DNA from: Allosphingosinicella indica
GTDB lineage: Bacteria; Pseudomonadota; Alphaproteobacteria; Sphingomonadales; Sphingomonadaceae
Assembly: GCF_900177405.1 (NCBI RefSeq)
Contig: NZ_LT840185.1
Location: 1,603,501 to 1,667,500 of the forward strand
Direction: 5' to 3'
Length of the DNA stretch: 64,000 bases
Of the stretch, positions 1 to 9,926 are shown piece by piece. A model generated the notes under the pieces. That model made no database searches. It saw only the letters and a program-made list of their open reading frames with translations, and was not told the DNA's origin. How positions within the stretch are numbered: the first letter of the stretch is position 1; every line of letters starts with the position of its first letter. Made by a program: the position numbers and the translations under genes.

Positions 1-79
1 CCGGCGAAACCTGCGCGGAGGCAGGCACCGCTGCGGCCGAAAGCGCGATCAGCGAAGCAACGGTCAACGAACGGATCAT
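1..79 (-). CDS. Secreted protein, N-terminus only (partial)
   Basis: An ATG at 79-77 on the minus strand opens a frame that reads to the window edge. It begins MIRSLTVASLIALSAAAVPA and continues SAQVSP, a typical Sec signal peptide: one Arg, a hydrophobic core, and an A-S-A cleavage site before Gln. A purine-rich AGGGAG lies a few bases upstream of the ATG. Only 26 codons are visible, so the mature protein cannot be assigned. The signal peptide and ribosome-binding site are seen directly; export is inferred. Confidence 0.6.
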   Translation of the reverse strand, partial: MIRSLTVASLIALSAAAVPASAQVSP

Positions 80-175
80 GTGGATACTCCCTGTGGATTC
101 GGCCGCATCAACGGCTCGGCCCGCCAAAAGCACGGACCGGCTGCAACGAATCTGAACCGGAACGACAGCTTCCGT

Positions 176-436
176 TCAGCGGCGCGCCGAGATCATTCGG
201 TAGATCCAGAGTATGAGGATGGCGCCCAGCGTAGCCGCGATCCAGCCGCCCGCCTGACCCTGGCTGTACCAGCCCATCGCATTGCCGATGAAACCCGCGA
301 CCAGCGCACCGCCGATGCCCAGCAATATGGTGACGATGCAGCCACCCGGATCGCGCCCAGGCATGATGACCTTGGCAAGAATGCCGGCGACCGCTCCGAC
401 GACGATCCAACCGAGAAAACTGTACGTGCCCAGCAT
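176..436 (-). CDS. GlsB/YeaQ/YmgE family small membrane protein
   Basis: 86-residue, Gly-rich protein with three hydrophobic stretches (about 5-24, 33-53 and 62-80). It carries the family-typical PGRDPGGCIVTILLGIGGAL segment between the first two. Members are small inner-membrane proteins often linked to stress responses, with no known enzymatic role. The start at 436 is preferred over longer forms because it has AAGGGAG just upstream and gives the usual family length. It is monocistronic, and about 260 bp separate it from the divergent RND operon. Confidence 0.8.
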   Translation of the reverse strand: MLGTYSFLGWIVVGAVAGILAKVIMPGRDPGGCIVTILLGIGGALVAGFIGNAMGWYSQGQAGGWIAATLGAILILWIYRMISARR

Positions 437-616
437 ATGGCGTTGCTCCCTTTCGCGCGTTCGTAACGCATCCGTATCCAAAGCGGATCGACCCCGCAAA
501 GGTTGCGACCAAAGTGCACAATTTTTCGACCGCCGTTCATGGAGCGCTCGCACATTCCGGTGTATGGGCGCGCGAGCGGGTCTTGCGAGGGGTTGGGCGC
601 GATGCACGAATGCCGC

Positions 617-645
617 TTGAGCTTGGTGCTATATTCGGGTAATAC
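617..645 (+). promoter_or_regulatory. Candidate sigma70-type promoter of the RND efflux operon
   Basis: TTGAGC at 617-622 and TAATAC at 640-645 are separated by exactly 17 bases. They lie about 50 bases upstream of the adaptor start. Both hexamers are close to the housekeeping consensus. The assignment rests on sequence match and position only. Confidence 0.5.
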
Positions 646-698
646 AGTTGTGCGGCTGCAGGGGCCGCTGGCGTTGCGGTGCGGGGATGATGAAGACG

Positions 699-1886
699 AT
701 GAATTTCGAAACGGCGAGCTGGAAGCGCGATCCGCTGCAGGATGACGATGTCGACGGCGCGGCGATGATCGCACGGCGTAAGCGGCGGATCATCATCGGC
801 GTGGTGGTGGCGCTGGCCGCCGCGGCACTGGCTTTCTATCTCATCATGGGCCGCGGCGGCGGCGCCGCGCCGGGTGCCGAGCCGGGCGGTCAGGCGATGC
901 CGACCGTTACGGTGGTCGTGCCGGGCCGCACGCAGGTCGAGCGCGCCATCTCGGCGACCGGATCGCTCGCCGCCCGCCGCGACATGCCGGTCGGCGTGTC
1001 GGGCGAAGGCGGCGAGGTCACCCGCGTGATGGTGGAGCCGGGCGCCTGGGTATCCGCGGGCCAGACGCTCGCGGTGATCGAGCGTTCGGTGCAATCGCAG
1101 CAGGCGCAGCAGCTCGCTGCTTCGATCGACGTCGCCCGCGCCGACGCGCGCCTTGCCCAGCAGGAGCTGGAGCGTGCGCAGAGCCTCGTCGGCCGCGGCT
1201 TCATTTCCAAGGCGGACGTCGAGCGGCGCATCGCGACGCGCGACGCGGCCAACGCCCGCGTGAAGGTGGCCCAGGCGCAGCTCGCCGAAACCCGCGCGCG
1301 GATCGGCCGTCTCGACGTGCGCGCGCCGGCAGCGGGGCTGGTGCTCGATCGCATGGTCGAGCCGGGCCAGGTGGTCGGTCCGGGCTCGGGCGCTTTGTTC
1401 CGCATCGCCATGGGCGGTCAGATGGAGTTGCGCGCGCGCATGTCGCAGGAGGATCTGGCGCGGGTCAGCGCCGGCATCCCGGCGACGGTCACCCCGGTCG
1501 GCTCCAGCCAGTCGTTCACGGGCCAGGTGTGGCAGGTCTCCCCCGTCATCGATCCGCAGACGCGGCAGGGCATCGCGCGCATCACGCTCGCCTATAATCC
1601 TCTGCTGCGGCCGGGCGGCTTCGCCACCGCGCAAATCGTTTCCGGACAGGTCGATGCGCCGCTGCTCCCCGAATCGGCGGTGCAGAACGATGCCAAGGGC
1701 AGCTACGTCTATATCGTCTCGGGCGAGAACAAGGTCGTGCGCCGCGACGTGCAGGTCGGTCAGGTGACGGACAAGGGCGTCACCATTATCGGCGGACTGC
1801 AGGGCAATGAGCCGGTCGTCCAGTCGGCGGGCGCATTTCTCAATCCGGGCGACAAGGTCAATCCGGTCCGCGCTGCGGCGCGCTGA
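699..1886 (+). CDS. RND efflux periplasmic adaptor (HlyD/MFP family)
   Basis: About 395 residues. A cytoplasmic N-tail is followed by one membrane anchor (about 30-50, after RRKRR). Then come a lipoyl/barrel-sandwich half (EPGAWVSAGQTLAVIE), an alpha-helical hairpin rich in Gln/Ala, the second lipoyl half (VRAPAAGLVLDRMVEPGQVV) and a beta-barrel domain. Adaptors of this family bridge the inner-membrane pump to an outer-membrane channel. The permease follows 23 bp downstream, so the two form an operon. No TolC-like gene is present here. ATGs at 687 and 690 in the same frame are alternative starts; 699 is chosen for length and similarity to family N-termini. The substrate is unknown. Confidence 0.88.
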   Translation: MNFETASWKRDPLQDDDVDGAAMIARRKRRIIIGVVVALAAAALAFYLIMGRGGGAAPGAEPGGQAMPTVTVVVPGRTQVERAISATGSLAARRDMPVGVSGEGGEVTRVMVEPGAWVSAGQTLAVIERSVQSQQAQQLAASIDVARADARLAQQELERAQSLVGRGFISKADVERRIATRDAANARVKVAQAQLAETRARIGRLDVRAPAAGLVLDRMVEPGQVVGPGSGALFRIAMGGQMELRARMSQEDLARVSAGIPATVTPVGSSQSFTGQVWQVSPVIDPQTRQGIARITLAYNPLLRPGGFATAQIVSGQVDAPLLPESAVQNDAKGSYVYIVSGENKVVRRDVQVGQVTDKGVTIIGGLQGNEPVVQSAGAFLNPGDKVNPVRAAAR

Positions 1887-1909
1887 ACGGCAGCAGGGAC
1901 GCTGGGCAT

Positions 1910-4900
1910 ATGAACTTCCGCAACATCTCGGCCTGGTCGATCCGCAACCCGGTGACCCCGATCGTGCTGTTCGTCGCGCTGACGCTGGCCGGCATGGTCA
2001 GCTTCATGCGGATGGACATCAATGCGATGCCCGACATCAGCTTCCCCGCCGTGACGGTGACCGTCAACCAGCCGGGCGCGGCGCCCGCGGAGCTCGAGAC
2101 GCAGGTCACCCAGCGCGTCGAGGCGGCGGTGCGCGGCATAAGCGGCGTCGACGAGATCACCTCGATCGCGCGCGAGGGCGAGAGCTTCACCATCGTCCAG
2201 TTCGACATCGGCACCCCCGTCGACCGCGCGATGAACGACGTGCGCAACGCGATCGATCAGGTCCGCAGCCAGCTTCCCGACGGCATCCTCGAGCCGCAGG
2301 TGGTGCGGATGGACATCGAGGGCGGACCGATGGCCTATTTCAGCGCCGAAGCGACCGATATGACGCTGGAGGAGCTGAGCTGGTACGTGGACAATACGGT
2401 CGCCAAGCGGCTGCTCGGCGTGCCCGGCATGGCGCAGGTACAGCGCGGCGGCGGCGTCAGTCGCGAGATCCGCGTCATCCTCGATCCCGCCAAGCTCCAG
2501 GCGCAGGGGCTGACCGCGGTTCAGGTCAACCAGCAGCTCCGCCAGGTCAATCTCAACGCCGCGGGCGGCCGGACCGAGATCGCCGGCGCCGAACAGTCGG
2601 TGCGCGTGCTCGGCAACGCTACCAACGCCTTCACGCTGGGCGAAACGCAGATCGCTGTCGGCGGCGGGCGGACCGTCAGGCTCTCCGACATCGCCGACGT
2701 GCGCGACATGTATGCTGAGCAGCGCAATTTCTCCGTCGCCGGCGGCCGCCAGGTGACGAGCTTCTCGATGTCGAAGGCCAAGGGCTCTTCGGACGTCACC
2801 GTCTATGACGAGGCGCTGAAGCAGATCGAGAAGCTCGAAAAGGAGAACCCCAAGGTCAAGTTCAAGCAGCTTTTCAGCAGCGTCAAATACACCAAGATGC
2901 AATATCACTCGGCGATGCTGGCGATGATCGAGGGCGCCGTCCTCGCCGTCATCGTGGTGTTCCTGTTCCTGCGCGACTGGCGCGCCACGCTCATCTCGGC
3001 GCTCGCCATCCCGTTGTCGGCGATCCCGGCCTTCTGGTTCATGGACATGATGGGCTTCACGCTCAACACGCTGTCGCTGCTCGCGCTCAGCCTCGTCGCC
3101 GGCGTGCTGGTCGACGATGCGATCGTGGAGATCGAGAATATCGTGCGCCATATGCGGATGGGCAAATCCGCGTATCAGGCGTCGATCGAGGCGGCCGACG
3201 AGATCGGGCTCGCGGTGCTCGCCACCACCATGTCGATCGTCGCGGTGTTCCTCCCCGTCGGGCTGATGCCCGGCCTCACCGGCCAGTTCTTCACCCAGTT
3301 CGGCATGACCGTCGTCGTCGCGGTGCTGATGAGCCTTGCCGTGGCGCGCCTGATAACGCCAATGATCGCGGCCTATTTTCTAGAAGCGCACGGCGAGGCC
3401 AAGCATGGCGAAGGCTGGCTGATCGACCGCTATATGGATGTGCTGCGCTGGAGCCTGCGCAACCGCTGGAAGACGGTGCTTATCGGCGGCGGCGGCGCGT
3501 TCGCGCTCACCATCGCGGCGTTCGCGACGCTGCCGCTGACCTTCCAGCCTTCGGTCGACCAGGATTACAGCCAGGTCCAGATCGAGATGGTGCCGGGCAG
3601 CACGCTCGAGCAGACGCGCCGCGTAACGCAGGACGTGGCCGCCAAGCTCTCCGCCGACACTGCGGTGGTCGAATCGGCCTTCTCGGACATCAACCCGACC
3701 GCCGCGACCATCTATCTGACGCTGCGGGACGACAAGCCGATCTCCAGCGTCGAGTGGGAGCGCAAGACGGCGCCAATGTTCTCCAAGGTCGCGGACGCAC
3801 GGGTGAACTTCCAGTCGCAATCAGGCGGCGGTTTCGGCCGCGACATCATCATCATGCTCGGCAGCGACGATCCCGCGCTGCTCGAGCGGACGGCGAACAA
3901 GCTGGTCGGCGAGATGGCGACGCTGCCGGAGCTACGCCAGCCGCGCGTGCAGGGCGACATGCAGCGGCCTGAGGTGATCATCAAGCCGCGGCTCGACCTT
4001 GCCGCCGACATGGGCGTCACCACGTCGGCGCTCAGCCAGACGATCCGCATCGCGACGCTGGGCGACATCGATCAGAACAGCGCCAAATTCTCGCTGAGCG
4101 ACCGCCAGATTCCGATCCGCGTCGCGCTCGACGAGAATTCGCGCCGAAATCTTTCGACGCTCGAGAATCTGCCGGTGCCGACCGCGGACGGCGGCTCGGT
4201 GCCGCTGAAGGTGGTGGCCGACGTGCAGTTCGGCGCCGGCCCGACGCAGATCCGCCGCTTCAACCAGATCCGCCGCGTCGTGATCGGTGCCGATCTCGCG
4301 CCCGGCCTCGTCACGAGCCAAGCGATGACCAAATTGAACGCGCTGCCGACGATGAAGGCGATCCTCGACGGCAATGTGCAGGGCGTCCAGAAGATCAACG
4401 CCGGCGACAGCAAGTTCCAGATGGAGATGCTGCAGAATTTCGTCGTCGCGGTGATCTCGGGCGTGATGCTGGTCTTCGCGGTGCTGGTGCTGCTCTACAA
4501 GCGGGTGATGCCGCCGTTCGTGAACATGGGCTCGCTGCTGCTCGCCCCGCTCGGCGGTGCGCTGGCGCTGCACATCGCCGGCATGCCGGTCTCGATGCCG
4601 GTGTTCATCGGCCTCCTCATGCTGCTCGGCATCGTCGCCAAGAACTCGATCCTGCTGATCGACTTCGCGCTGGAGGAGATGGACAAGGGGGTGCCCAAGC
4701 TGGAGGCGATCATCGATGCCGGCCACAAGCGCGCCCAGCCGATCGTGATGACGACGGTGGCGATGGTCGCCGGCATGGTGCCGACCGCTCTGTCGCTCTC
4801 GGGCGACGGCGCGTGGCGGCAGCCGATGGGCATCACGGTGATCGGCGGGCTGCTGCTCTCGACGGTGCTGACCCTTGTCATCGTCCCAGCCTCGTTCAGC

Positions 4901-5002
4901 CTTGCCGACAGCTTCGAGAAATGGCTCGGGCCGAAGCTCGGGCGGATGCTTACCTACAAGGGTCCGCAGGATCACGGGCCGGCACCGCAACCCGCGGAGT
5001 GA
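1910..5002 (+). CDS. RND efflux permease (AcrB/HAE1-like)
   Basis: 1030 residues, the normal length for an inner-membrane RND pump with 12 membrane helices and two large periplasmic loops. It starts with [20 protein letters not shown] (TM1). The TM4 region [14 protein letters not shown] contains the paired acidic residues used for proton relay in HAE1 pumps. The second half ends with TM10-12, including [21 protein letters not shown]. It works with the adaptor just upstream in proton-driven export. There is an AGGGAC-like site before the ATG. Multidrug versus specific substrate cannot be decided from the sequence. Confidence 0.93.
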   Translation: MNFRNISAWSIRNPVTPIVLFVALTLAGMVSFMRMDINAMPDISFPAVTVTVNQPGAAPAELETQVTQRVEAAVRGISGVDEITSIAREGESFTIVQFDIGTPVDRAMNDVRNAIDQVRSQLPDGILEPQVVRMDIEGGPMAYFSAEATDMTLEELSWYVDNTVAKRLLGVPGMAQVQRGGGVSREIRVILDPAKLQAQGLTAVQVNQQLRQVNLNAAGGRTEIAGAEQSVRVLGNATNAFTLGETQIAVGGGRTVRLSDIADVRDMYAEQRNFSVAGGRQVTSFSMSKAKGSSDVTVYDEALKQIEKLEKENPKVKFKQLFSSVKYTKMQYHSAMLAMIEGAVLAVIVVFLFLRDWRATLISALAIPLSAIPAFWFMDMMGFTLNTLSLLALSLVAGVLVDDAIVEIENIVRHMRMGKSAYQASIEAADEIGLAVLATTMSIVAVFLPVGLMPGLTGQFFTQFGMTVVVAVLMSLAVARLITPMIAAYFLEAHGEAKHGEGWLIDRYMDVLRWSLRNRWKTVLIGGGGAFALTIAAFATLPLTFQPSVDQDYSQVQIEMVPGSTLEQTRRVTQDVAAKLSADTAVVESAFSDINPTAATIYLTLRDDKPISSVEWERKTAPMFSKVADARVNFQSQSGGGFGRDIIIMLGSDDPALLERTANKLVGEMATLPELRQPRVQGDMQRPEVIIKPRLDLAADMGVTTSALSQTIRIATLGDIDQNSAKFSLSDRQIPIRVALDENSRRNLSTLENLPVPTADGGSVPLKVVADVQFGAGPTQIRRFNQIRRVVIGADLAPGLVTSQAMTKLNALPTMKAILDGNVQGVQKINAGDSKFQMEMLQNFVVAVISGVMLVFAVLVLLYKRVMPPFVNMGSLLLAPLGGALALHIAGMPVSMPVFIGLLMLLGIVAKNSILLIDFALEEMDKGVPKLEAIIDAGHKRAQPIVMTTVAMVAGMVPTALSLSGDGAWRQPMGITVIGGLLLSTVLTLVIVPASFSLADSFEKWLGPKLGRMLTYKGPQDHGPAPQPAE

Positions 5003-5034
5003 ACCTTTAGCCGGTTTCGGCTATTGAGGGCGGA

Positions 5035-6300
5035 ATGACGCCGTCCGCCCAGCCCGAGGCCGCGCGCCTGTCGCCCGTCCAGAGCGGCGCGGGGCGGATG
5101 CGCACCGTCGCCACCGGCATGCTGGTGCTGATGGCCGGCATCTTCGGCCTCGCGAGCTACATGGCGGAGACGCATCCTGCCTGGGGGTTCGTCAAATCCT
5201 TTGCCGAGGCGGCGATGGTCGGCGGGCTCGCCGACTGGTTCGCGGTGACGGCGCTGTTCCGCCACCCGCTCGGCATCCCCATTCCGCACACCGCGATCAT
5301 CCCGCGCAACAAGGACCGGATCGGAGGGGCGCTCGCCTCCTTCCTCAAGGACAATTTCCTCACCGCGTCGGTGATCGCGCGGCGGATGCGGACGTTCGAC
5401 GTCGCGGGCGCGGTCGGCCGCTTCCTCGCCCATCCGCCGCGCGAGGGGCGTTTGCGTGAAGGGGCGTCGCGGCTCCTCGCCGACGTGCTCGAATCGCTCG
5501 ATCAGGAGCGGCTAGGCGGCATGGTGAAGAGCGCGGTCGCCGGGCGGCTGAAGGCGATGGAAATCTCGCCGCTCGCCGGCAAGTCGCTCGACGCTGCGAT
5601 CAATCAGGAACGCCATATCCCGATGCTCGATGCGATCATCACCTGGGCGGGCCGGACGCTCGACGCGAACGAAGATGTGATCCGCAACATGGTCCACGAC
5701 CGCGCCGGCTGGGTGATGCGGCTCGCCGGGCTCGACGACAAGCTCGCGGAGGGGATCATCGACGGGCTGCGGCGCCTCACCATCGACATGGCGGTCGATC
5801 TCGATCACCCGCTGCGGCTGAAGGCGGAGGAAGGGCTCGTCCGCCTTGCCGCCAGCCTCAAGAACGATCCCGAGACGCGCGCCAAGGTCGAGGAATGGAA
5901 GGCCGATCTCATCGGCAACAAGGCGGTGACCGACTGGATCGAGGGCCTCTGGGAAAAGACCCGCGCCGGCCTGCTCGCCGCCGCGCGCGACCCGCAAGCG
6001 GCGATGGCGGGGCGAATGGGCGAGATGCTCCAGCAACTCGGCGCTACGTTGCAAGAGGATGCGCGACTCAAGGCGGCGATCAACCAATTCGCGCGGCGCG
6101 CCGTCGTGGGCGCGGTCGCAACCTACGGGTCGCAGATCGTGACGCTGGTTTCGGAGACCGTCCGCGGCTGGGATGCGCGGACTGTCACCAACCGGCTGGA
6201 GGGCGCCGTGGGCCGCGATCTCCAATATATCCGCATCAACGGTACGCTCGTCGGCGGCCTCGTCGGGCTCACCATCCACACGGCCGAAGTTCTGTGGTGA
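5035..6300 (+). CDS. DUF445 family membrane protein
   Basis: 421 residues. An N-terminal hydrophobic segment (about 25-43) is followed by the family signature VGGLADWFAVTALFRHPLG, then long amphipathic helices, and a C-terminal hydrophobic tail (NGTLVGGLVGLTIHTAEVLW). This matches DUF445 (YjiN-like) proteins, which are membrane-anchored and functionally uncharacterised. It lies 32 bp after the RND permease in the same direction and may be cotranscribed. Its stop overlaps the GTG start of the next gene. Confidence 0.82.
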   Translation: MTPSAQPEAARLSPVQSGAGRMRTVATGMLVLMAGIFGLASYMAETHPAWGFVKSFAEAAMVGGLADWFAVTALFRHPLGIPIPHTAIIPRNKDRIGGALASFLKDNFLTASVIARRMRTFDVAGAVGRFLAHPPREGRLREGASRLLADVLESLDQERLGGMVKSAVAGRLKAMEISPLAGKSLDAAINQERHIPMLDAIITWAGRTLDANEDVIRNMVHDRAGWVMRLAGLDDKLAEGIIDGLRRLTIDMAVDLDHPLRLKAEEGLVRLAASLKNDPETRAKVEEWKADLIGNKAVTDWIEGLWEKTRAGLLAAARDPQAAMAGRMGEMLQQLGATLQEDARLKAAINQFARRAVVGAVATYGSQIVTLVSETVRGWDARTVTNRLEGAVGRDLQYIRINGTLVGGLVGLTIHTAEVLW

Positions 6301-6809
6301 CGATCGAGACCGATCGGCTGCGCCTCCGGCCGTGGCAGATCGACGATTTCGATCGGCTGCACGCGCTGACCGCGAGTGAGGAAATGCACCGCTACCTCGG
6401 CGGCGCGGCGAGCATCGAGGATGATTACCGCCGCCTGCTCGCGGCGATCGGCGGCTGGGCGACCTTCGGCTTCGACCGCTTCACTATTCGCGAGCGCGAC
6501 GGCGGCGCCTTCGTCGGCACCTGCGGCCTCTTCCGCCTCAATCGCGGGCTCGGCGAAGGTTTCGATGACCATCCGGAGGCCGGCTGGATCGTCGCCTCTG
6601 ACCGCTGGGGCCGCGGCTATGCGGGCGAGGCGATGCAGGCCGCGATCGACTGGTTCGAGGCAACGCACGGCAAATGCCGCACGGTATGCATGATCGCCAC
6701 GGAAAACGCCGCCTCCGCGAAGATCGCCGCCAGGCTCGGCTATCGCCTCCTGCGCACCGCAGAGCACAAGGGCGATCCGGTCAATCTCTACGCGCGCGAT
6801 CCCCGGTGA
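6297..6809 (+). CDS. GNAT N-acetyltransferase (RimJ/RimL-like)
   Basis: 170 residues starting at GTG 6297, which overlaps the upstream TGA as GTGA. The opening TIETDRLRLRPWQIDDFDRL is typical of RimJ/RimL-type acetyltransferases. The acetyl-CoA pyrophosphate loop is seen around DRWGRGYAGEAMQAAIDW (R-G-x-G-Y-A/G). The C-terminal beta-bulge AENAASAKIAARLGYR-like segment is also present. The substrate could be a protein N-terminus or a small amine; nothing here decides. Start/stop overlaps on both sides suggest translation coupled to its neighbours. Confidence 0.8.
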   Translation: MTIETDRLRLRPWQIDDFDRLHALTASEEMHRYLGGAASIEDDYRRLLAAIGGWATFGFDRFTIRERDGGAFVGTCGLFRLNRGLGEGFDDHPEAGWIVASDRWGRGYAGEAMQAAIDWFEATHGKCRTVCMIATENAASAKIAARLGYRLLRTAEHKGDPVNLYARDPR

Positions 6810-7249
6810 GCGGCGAGGGCGCCGCGCTCGCCATCCGCGCGGCGACGCGCGCCGACGCTCCCGCCATCGCGGCGCTGATCGACGGCCTAGGCTATGCCGC
6901 CGATGCCGAGGTGGTCACGGCGCGCATGCTGGCCGTGCGCGAGGCGCGCCAGCACGTGCTCGTCGCGGCCGACGGCGCGGTGATCGGCGTGCTCACCACC
7001 AGCGTCATGCATGTTCTCCATCGGCCGAAGCCGGTCGGCCGCATCTCCATGCTGGTCGTTAGCCCCGAGCGCCGCGGATCGGGGATCGGCGCGGCACTGG
7101 TGGCGGAGGCCGAGCGATTGCTCGCTGCGGAAGGTTGCGGACTGGTGGAGGTGACCAGCAACCGGCGGCGCGTCGAAGCGCATCGTTTCTACGAACGGCT
7201 GGGCTATGAGCACACCAGCCACCGTTTCGGAAAGACGCTGACGCCCTAG
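6806..7249 (+). CDS. GNAT N-acetyltransferase
   Basis: 147 residues from GTG 6806, overlapping the previous TGA. The acetyl-CoA-binding motif A is clear ([20 protein letters not shown], with R-x-x-G-x-G/A). It is followed by motif B ([18 protein letters not shown]). The substrate is unknown. It is the last gene of this plus-strand run. Its TAG stop shares the palindrome CTAG with the stop of the convergent murA, so the two transcripts overlap end to end. Confidence 0.78.
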   Translation: MSGEGAALAIRAATRADAPAIAALIDGLGYAADAEVVTARMLAVREARQHVLVAADGAVIGVLTTSVMHVLHRPKPVGRISMLVVSPERRGSGIGAALVAEAERLLAAEGCGLVEVTSNRRRVEAHRFYERLGYEHTSHRFGKTLTP

Positions 7250-8529
7250 CCGTCGCTGACGCGCTCGATGTCGGCGCCGACGGCCTGGAGCTTCTCTTCC
7301 AGCCGCTCGTAGCCGCGGTCGAGGTGATAGATGCGGCTGACTTCGGTCTCCCCCTCGGCGGCGAGGCCGGCGAGAATCAGGCTCATTGAGGCGCGAAGAT
7401 CGGTCGCCATCACCGGCGCGCCGACCAGACCCTCGACCCCGCGCACGATCGCCGAACGGCCGCGCACCTCGATCTCGGCGCCCATGCGGTTGAGCTCGGG
7501 GACGTGCATGTAGCGGTTTTCGAAGATCGTCTCGGTAAGGAGGCTGGTGCCGTCCGCGAGCGCAAGCATCGCCATGAACTGCGCCTGCATGTCGGTGGGG
7601 AAGGCGGGGTACGGCGCGGTGGAGAGCGACAGCGGCTTCAGCCGCCCGTTGGCGCTGACCTTGAGGCCGTCCTTCACGTCCTCCACCGTCACGCCGGCAT
7701 CTTCCAGGCTGGAGAGGATCGACGGCATCGTCTCGCGCCGCGCGCCCGCAAGGATCAGCGATCCGCCGGTGATCGCGGCGGCGCAGGCGTAGCTTCCCGC
7801 CTCGATCCGGTCGGGCATCACCGCATAGGTCGCGCCGTGCAGCTCGTCGACGCCCTGGATGGTGAGCGTGTCGGTGCGCAGGCCGTCGATCTTGGCGCCC
7901 ATCGCGATCAGGCATTTAGCGAGATCGGTGATCTCGGGCTCGCGCGCGGCATTCTCGATCACGCTCTCGCCCTGGGCGAGCACCGCGGCCATCAGCGCAT
8001 TCTCGGTGGCGCCGACCGAGACGTTGGAGAAATTGATCCGTCCGCCCTTCAGCCGCCCGCCCGGCGCGGTCGCCTTCACATAGCCCGCGGCGAGCTCGAT
8101 CTCGGCGCCGAGCGCCTCGAGCGCCTTCAGGTGGAGGTCGATCGGCCGGTTGCCGATCGCGCAGCCCCCGGGCAGCGACACCGTCGCCTCGCCGCAGCGC
8201 GCGAGCAACGGGCCGAGCACGAGGATCGACGCGCGCATCTTGCGGACGATGTCGTAAGGCGCGACCGTCGAGGTGATGTTCGCAGCGCGCGCGGTCATCA
8301 CCCTGCCGAAATCGCCGGGCCGCGCGCCTTCGATCGTGGTCGAAACGCCGAACTGGTTGAGCAGATGGCCGAAGCTGTCGACATCGGCGAGGCGCGGCAG
8401 GTTGCGGAGCGTCAGCGGCTCGTCGGTCAGCACCGCGCAGGGGAGGAGCGTCAGCGCGGCATTCTTGGCGCCGGAGATGGGGATGCGGCCTTCCAGCCGC
8501 TTGCCGCCGCGAATGATGATCTTGTCCAT
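7246..8529 (-). CDS. murA: UDP-N-acetylglucosamine 1-carboxyvinyltransferase
   Basis: 427 residues, full length. The enzyme transfers enolpyruvate from PEP to UDP-GlcNAc in the first committed step of peptidoglycan synthesis in the cytoplasm. It begins with the [20 protein letters not shown] family signature. It carries the fosfomycin-target Cys at position 123 in [15 protein letters not shown] and Asn23 in GAKNAAL. The Cys predicts fosfomycin-sensitive chemistry. It is transcribed toward the GNAT pair and convergent with it; clpS lies upstream on the same strand. Confidence 0.96.
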   Translation of the reverse strand: MDKIIIRGGKRLEGRIPISGAKNAALTLLPCAVLTDEPLTLRNLPRLADVDSFGHLLNQFGVSTTIEGARPGDFGRVMTARAANITSTVAPYDIVRKMRASILVLGPLLARCGEATVSLPGGCAIGNRPIDLHLKALEALGAEIELAAGYVKATAPGGRLKGGRINFSNVSVGATENALMAAVLAQGESVIENAAREPEITDLAKCLIAMGAKIDGLRTDTLTIQGVDELHGATYAVMPDRIEAGSYACAAAITGGSLILAGARRETMPSILSSLEDAGVTVEDVKDGLKVSANGRLKPLSLSTAPYPAFPTDMQAQFMAMLALADGTSLLTETIFENRYMHVPELNRMGAEIEVRGRSAIVRGVEGLVGAPVMATDLRASMSLILAGLAAEGETEVSRIYHLDRGYERLEEKLQAVGADIERVSDG

Positions 8530-8586
8530 CGCGCGGCTTCTAGAGACTTGCGAGACGCGCGCAAGCGGCGCACCGAGCGGTCAGGT

Positions 8587-8937
8587 TCAGGCCTTTTCCA
8601 GCGTGCATTGCAGCGGGTGCTGGTTCTCGCGCGCGAAGTCGATCACTTGGCTGACTTTGGTCTCGGCGACCTCGTAGCTGAAGATGCCGCAGACGCCGAC
8701 GCCGCGCTGGTGGACGTGGAGCATCACGCGCGTCGCATCCTCGATCCCCATCCGGAAGAAGCGCTGGAGGCAGAGGACGACGAACTCCATTGGCGTGTAG
8801 TCGTCGTTGAGCATCAGCACCTTGTAGGGCGAGGGCGTCTTGGTGCGGGTGCGCGTTCGCGTGGCGACGCCAAGGCCCGTGCCTTCGTCGTCCTCACGGC
8901 GGTCCCCCGCGGCAGTGATATCGGTCGGTCGTTCCAT
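8587..8937 (-). CDS. clpS: ATP-dependent Clp protease adaptor ClpS
   Basis: 116 residues with a flexible charged N-terminus (about 1-35). The ClpS fold follows: [15 protein letters not shown] (N-degron pocket Asn-Asp), then [10 protein letters not shown] with the conserved His. ClpS delivers N-degron substrates to ClpA. Here clpS is not next to clpA, which lies about 22 kb away on the other strand. It is upstream of and co-directional with murA, with a 57-bp gap. Confidence 0.94.
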   Translation of the reverse strand: MERPTDITAAGDRREDDEGTGLGVATRTRTRTKTPSPYKVLMLNDDYTPMEFVVLCLQRFFRMGIEDATRVMLHVHQRGVGVCGIFSYEVAETKVSQVIDFARENQHPLQCTLEKA

Positions 8938-9008
8938 CGCGCCCTTCTAATATGGCAATCGCCGCCCGGGGGGCAAGACGGTGGAATGGTTAGCGTGGGG
9001 TGAAGCGT

Positions 9009-9125
9009 CTCTCGACGGCGCGTCTCCGCTTCGCTCGACGCTGGCTCGAGATGAGCGATGTCACGCATTCCCCGCCGCTCATCTCGAGCGGCCGTCGAGC
9101 CCGTCGAGACGGTATGTCGAGAGAC
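9009..9125. repeat. Dispersed palindromic element, family C, rearranged copy
   Basis: Two half-elements lie in tandem. 9009-9057 resembles the right half, and 9075-9125 the left half, of the ~103-bp element present near 53.8 kb and 60.3 kb. The landmarks CTCGAGATGAGCG and CGCTCATCTCGAGCGG face outward compared with the intact copies. It fills most of the clpS-phasin gap, which has no gene. Confidence 0.65.
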
Positions 9126-9130
9126 GGCAC

Positions 9131-9172
9131 GCAAAAGAAAAGGGCGGCGCCTCCGGTGAGGCGCCGCCCTTT
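9131..9172 (-). terminator. Rho-independent terminator of the phasin gene
   Basis: A 14-bp perfect stem (9140-9153 with 9158-9171) closes a 4-base loop. On the minus strand it is followed by TTTTCTTTTG. It lies 25 bp after the phasin stop. Confidence 0.85.
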
Positions 9173-9195
9173 CCGTTTTCAGAAGCCGATCGGGC

Positions 9196-9822
9196 TTAGG
9201 CGGCGAACGCCTTGACCTTGTCCGCGGCGATCGTCGCGCGGTTGGTGATCGGCTCGGCGACTTCGCCGGCGAGCTTGATCACGGCTTCGCTCATCTTCGA
9301 GCTCTCCGACACCATCGAGTCGAACGCGCTGCGCGCATATTCGCTCTGCAGGCGGAAGAAGTCGGTCGGCGACTTCACTTCGGCGAAGCTCTTGAGGGTG
9401 GCCGAGGCCTCCTCGAAGCTGCGGCGCGAGAAATCGGCGGCTTCCTGGCCGAGGGTCTGGAAGCCCTGCGCGGCGACGCGGCTCGAAGCGACGAACGCCT
9501 CGACGTTGCCCTTGGTGAGGTCGGTCATTTCCTCGACCAGCTTGGAGTTGCGCTCCATCGCGCTCTTGGCGCGCTCGTTCATGTCGCCGAAGGCGGCCTG
9601 GACGCGCTCGGCGGTCTGCTGCGCGGTCTGCTGGCCGGTCTCGACGGTCTTCTTGATCTGCTCGTTCATGTCATGTCCTTTCGCGGTTTCGATCGCCTGG
9701 GCCGAAGCCGCGGCGGGGATGTCTGCCTTGAGGGCGGGAGCCGGCGCGGCCGGCCGCTGGGCGACGACGGGCTTGGCGCTCGCGCGCTTCGCCTTGGCGG
9801 CACCCTTCTTCTGGGCGGTCAT
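9196..9822 (-). CDS. phaP: Phasin family protein (PHB granule coat)
   Basis: 208 residues: a Lys/Ala/Pro-rich N-terminal tail (about 1-45) followed by a long, almost all-helical phasin region. That region has an amphipathic heptad-like pattern from ERVQAAFGDMNERAKSAMER to the C-terminus. Phasins coat polyhydroxybutyrate granules and control their number and size. The start at 9822 is chosen because AGGAAG lies 6 bases upstream; in-frame ATGs at 9840 and 9855 lack this. It is downstream of phaC on the same strand but has its own promoter with operator-like sites and its own terminator. Confidence 0.88.
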   Translation of the reverse strand: MTAQKKGAAKAKRASAKPVVAQRPAAPAPALKADIPAAASAQAIETAKGHDMNEQIKKTVETGQQTAQQTAERVQAAFGDMNERAKSAMERNSKLVEEMTDLTKGNVEAFVASSRVAAQGFQTLGQEAADFSRRSFEEASATLKSFAEVKSPTDFFRLQSEYARSAFDSMVSESSKMSEAVIKLAGEVAEPITNRATIAADKVKAFAA

Positions 9823-9842
9823 GCTGTTCTTCCTGCTCATGC

Positions 9843-9899
9843 TGCGGTGCAACATAGCGAGGTGATGTTACGGTTTCAAGAACTTTTTGTGCAGTGCAA
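9843..9899 (-). promoter_or_regulatory. Phasin promoter with two PhaR-type sites
   Basis: On the minus strand TTGAAA (9879-9874) and TATGTT (9856-9851) are separated by exactly 17 bases. On the plus strand TGC-N3-GCAA occurs twice: TGCAGTGCAA at 9890-9899, just upstream of the -35 box, and TGCGGTGCAA at 9843-9852, overlapping the -10 and start region. This arrangement suits a repressor. PhaR/PhbF repressors of PHB genes are known to bind TGC-N3-GCA-type sites; binding here is inferred. Confidence 0.6.
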
Positions 9900-9926
9900 C
9901 ATGAGCGTGCGTAGATTCCCTCGGTC

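Noticed and set aside
7504-9003. 499-codon open frame on the plus strand opposite murA and clpS
   Set aside because: It is the antisense shadow of two clear genes. Its translation is Arg/His/Ala-rich without domains, as expected in GC-rich DNA.
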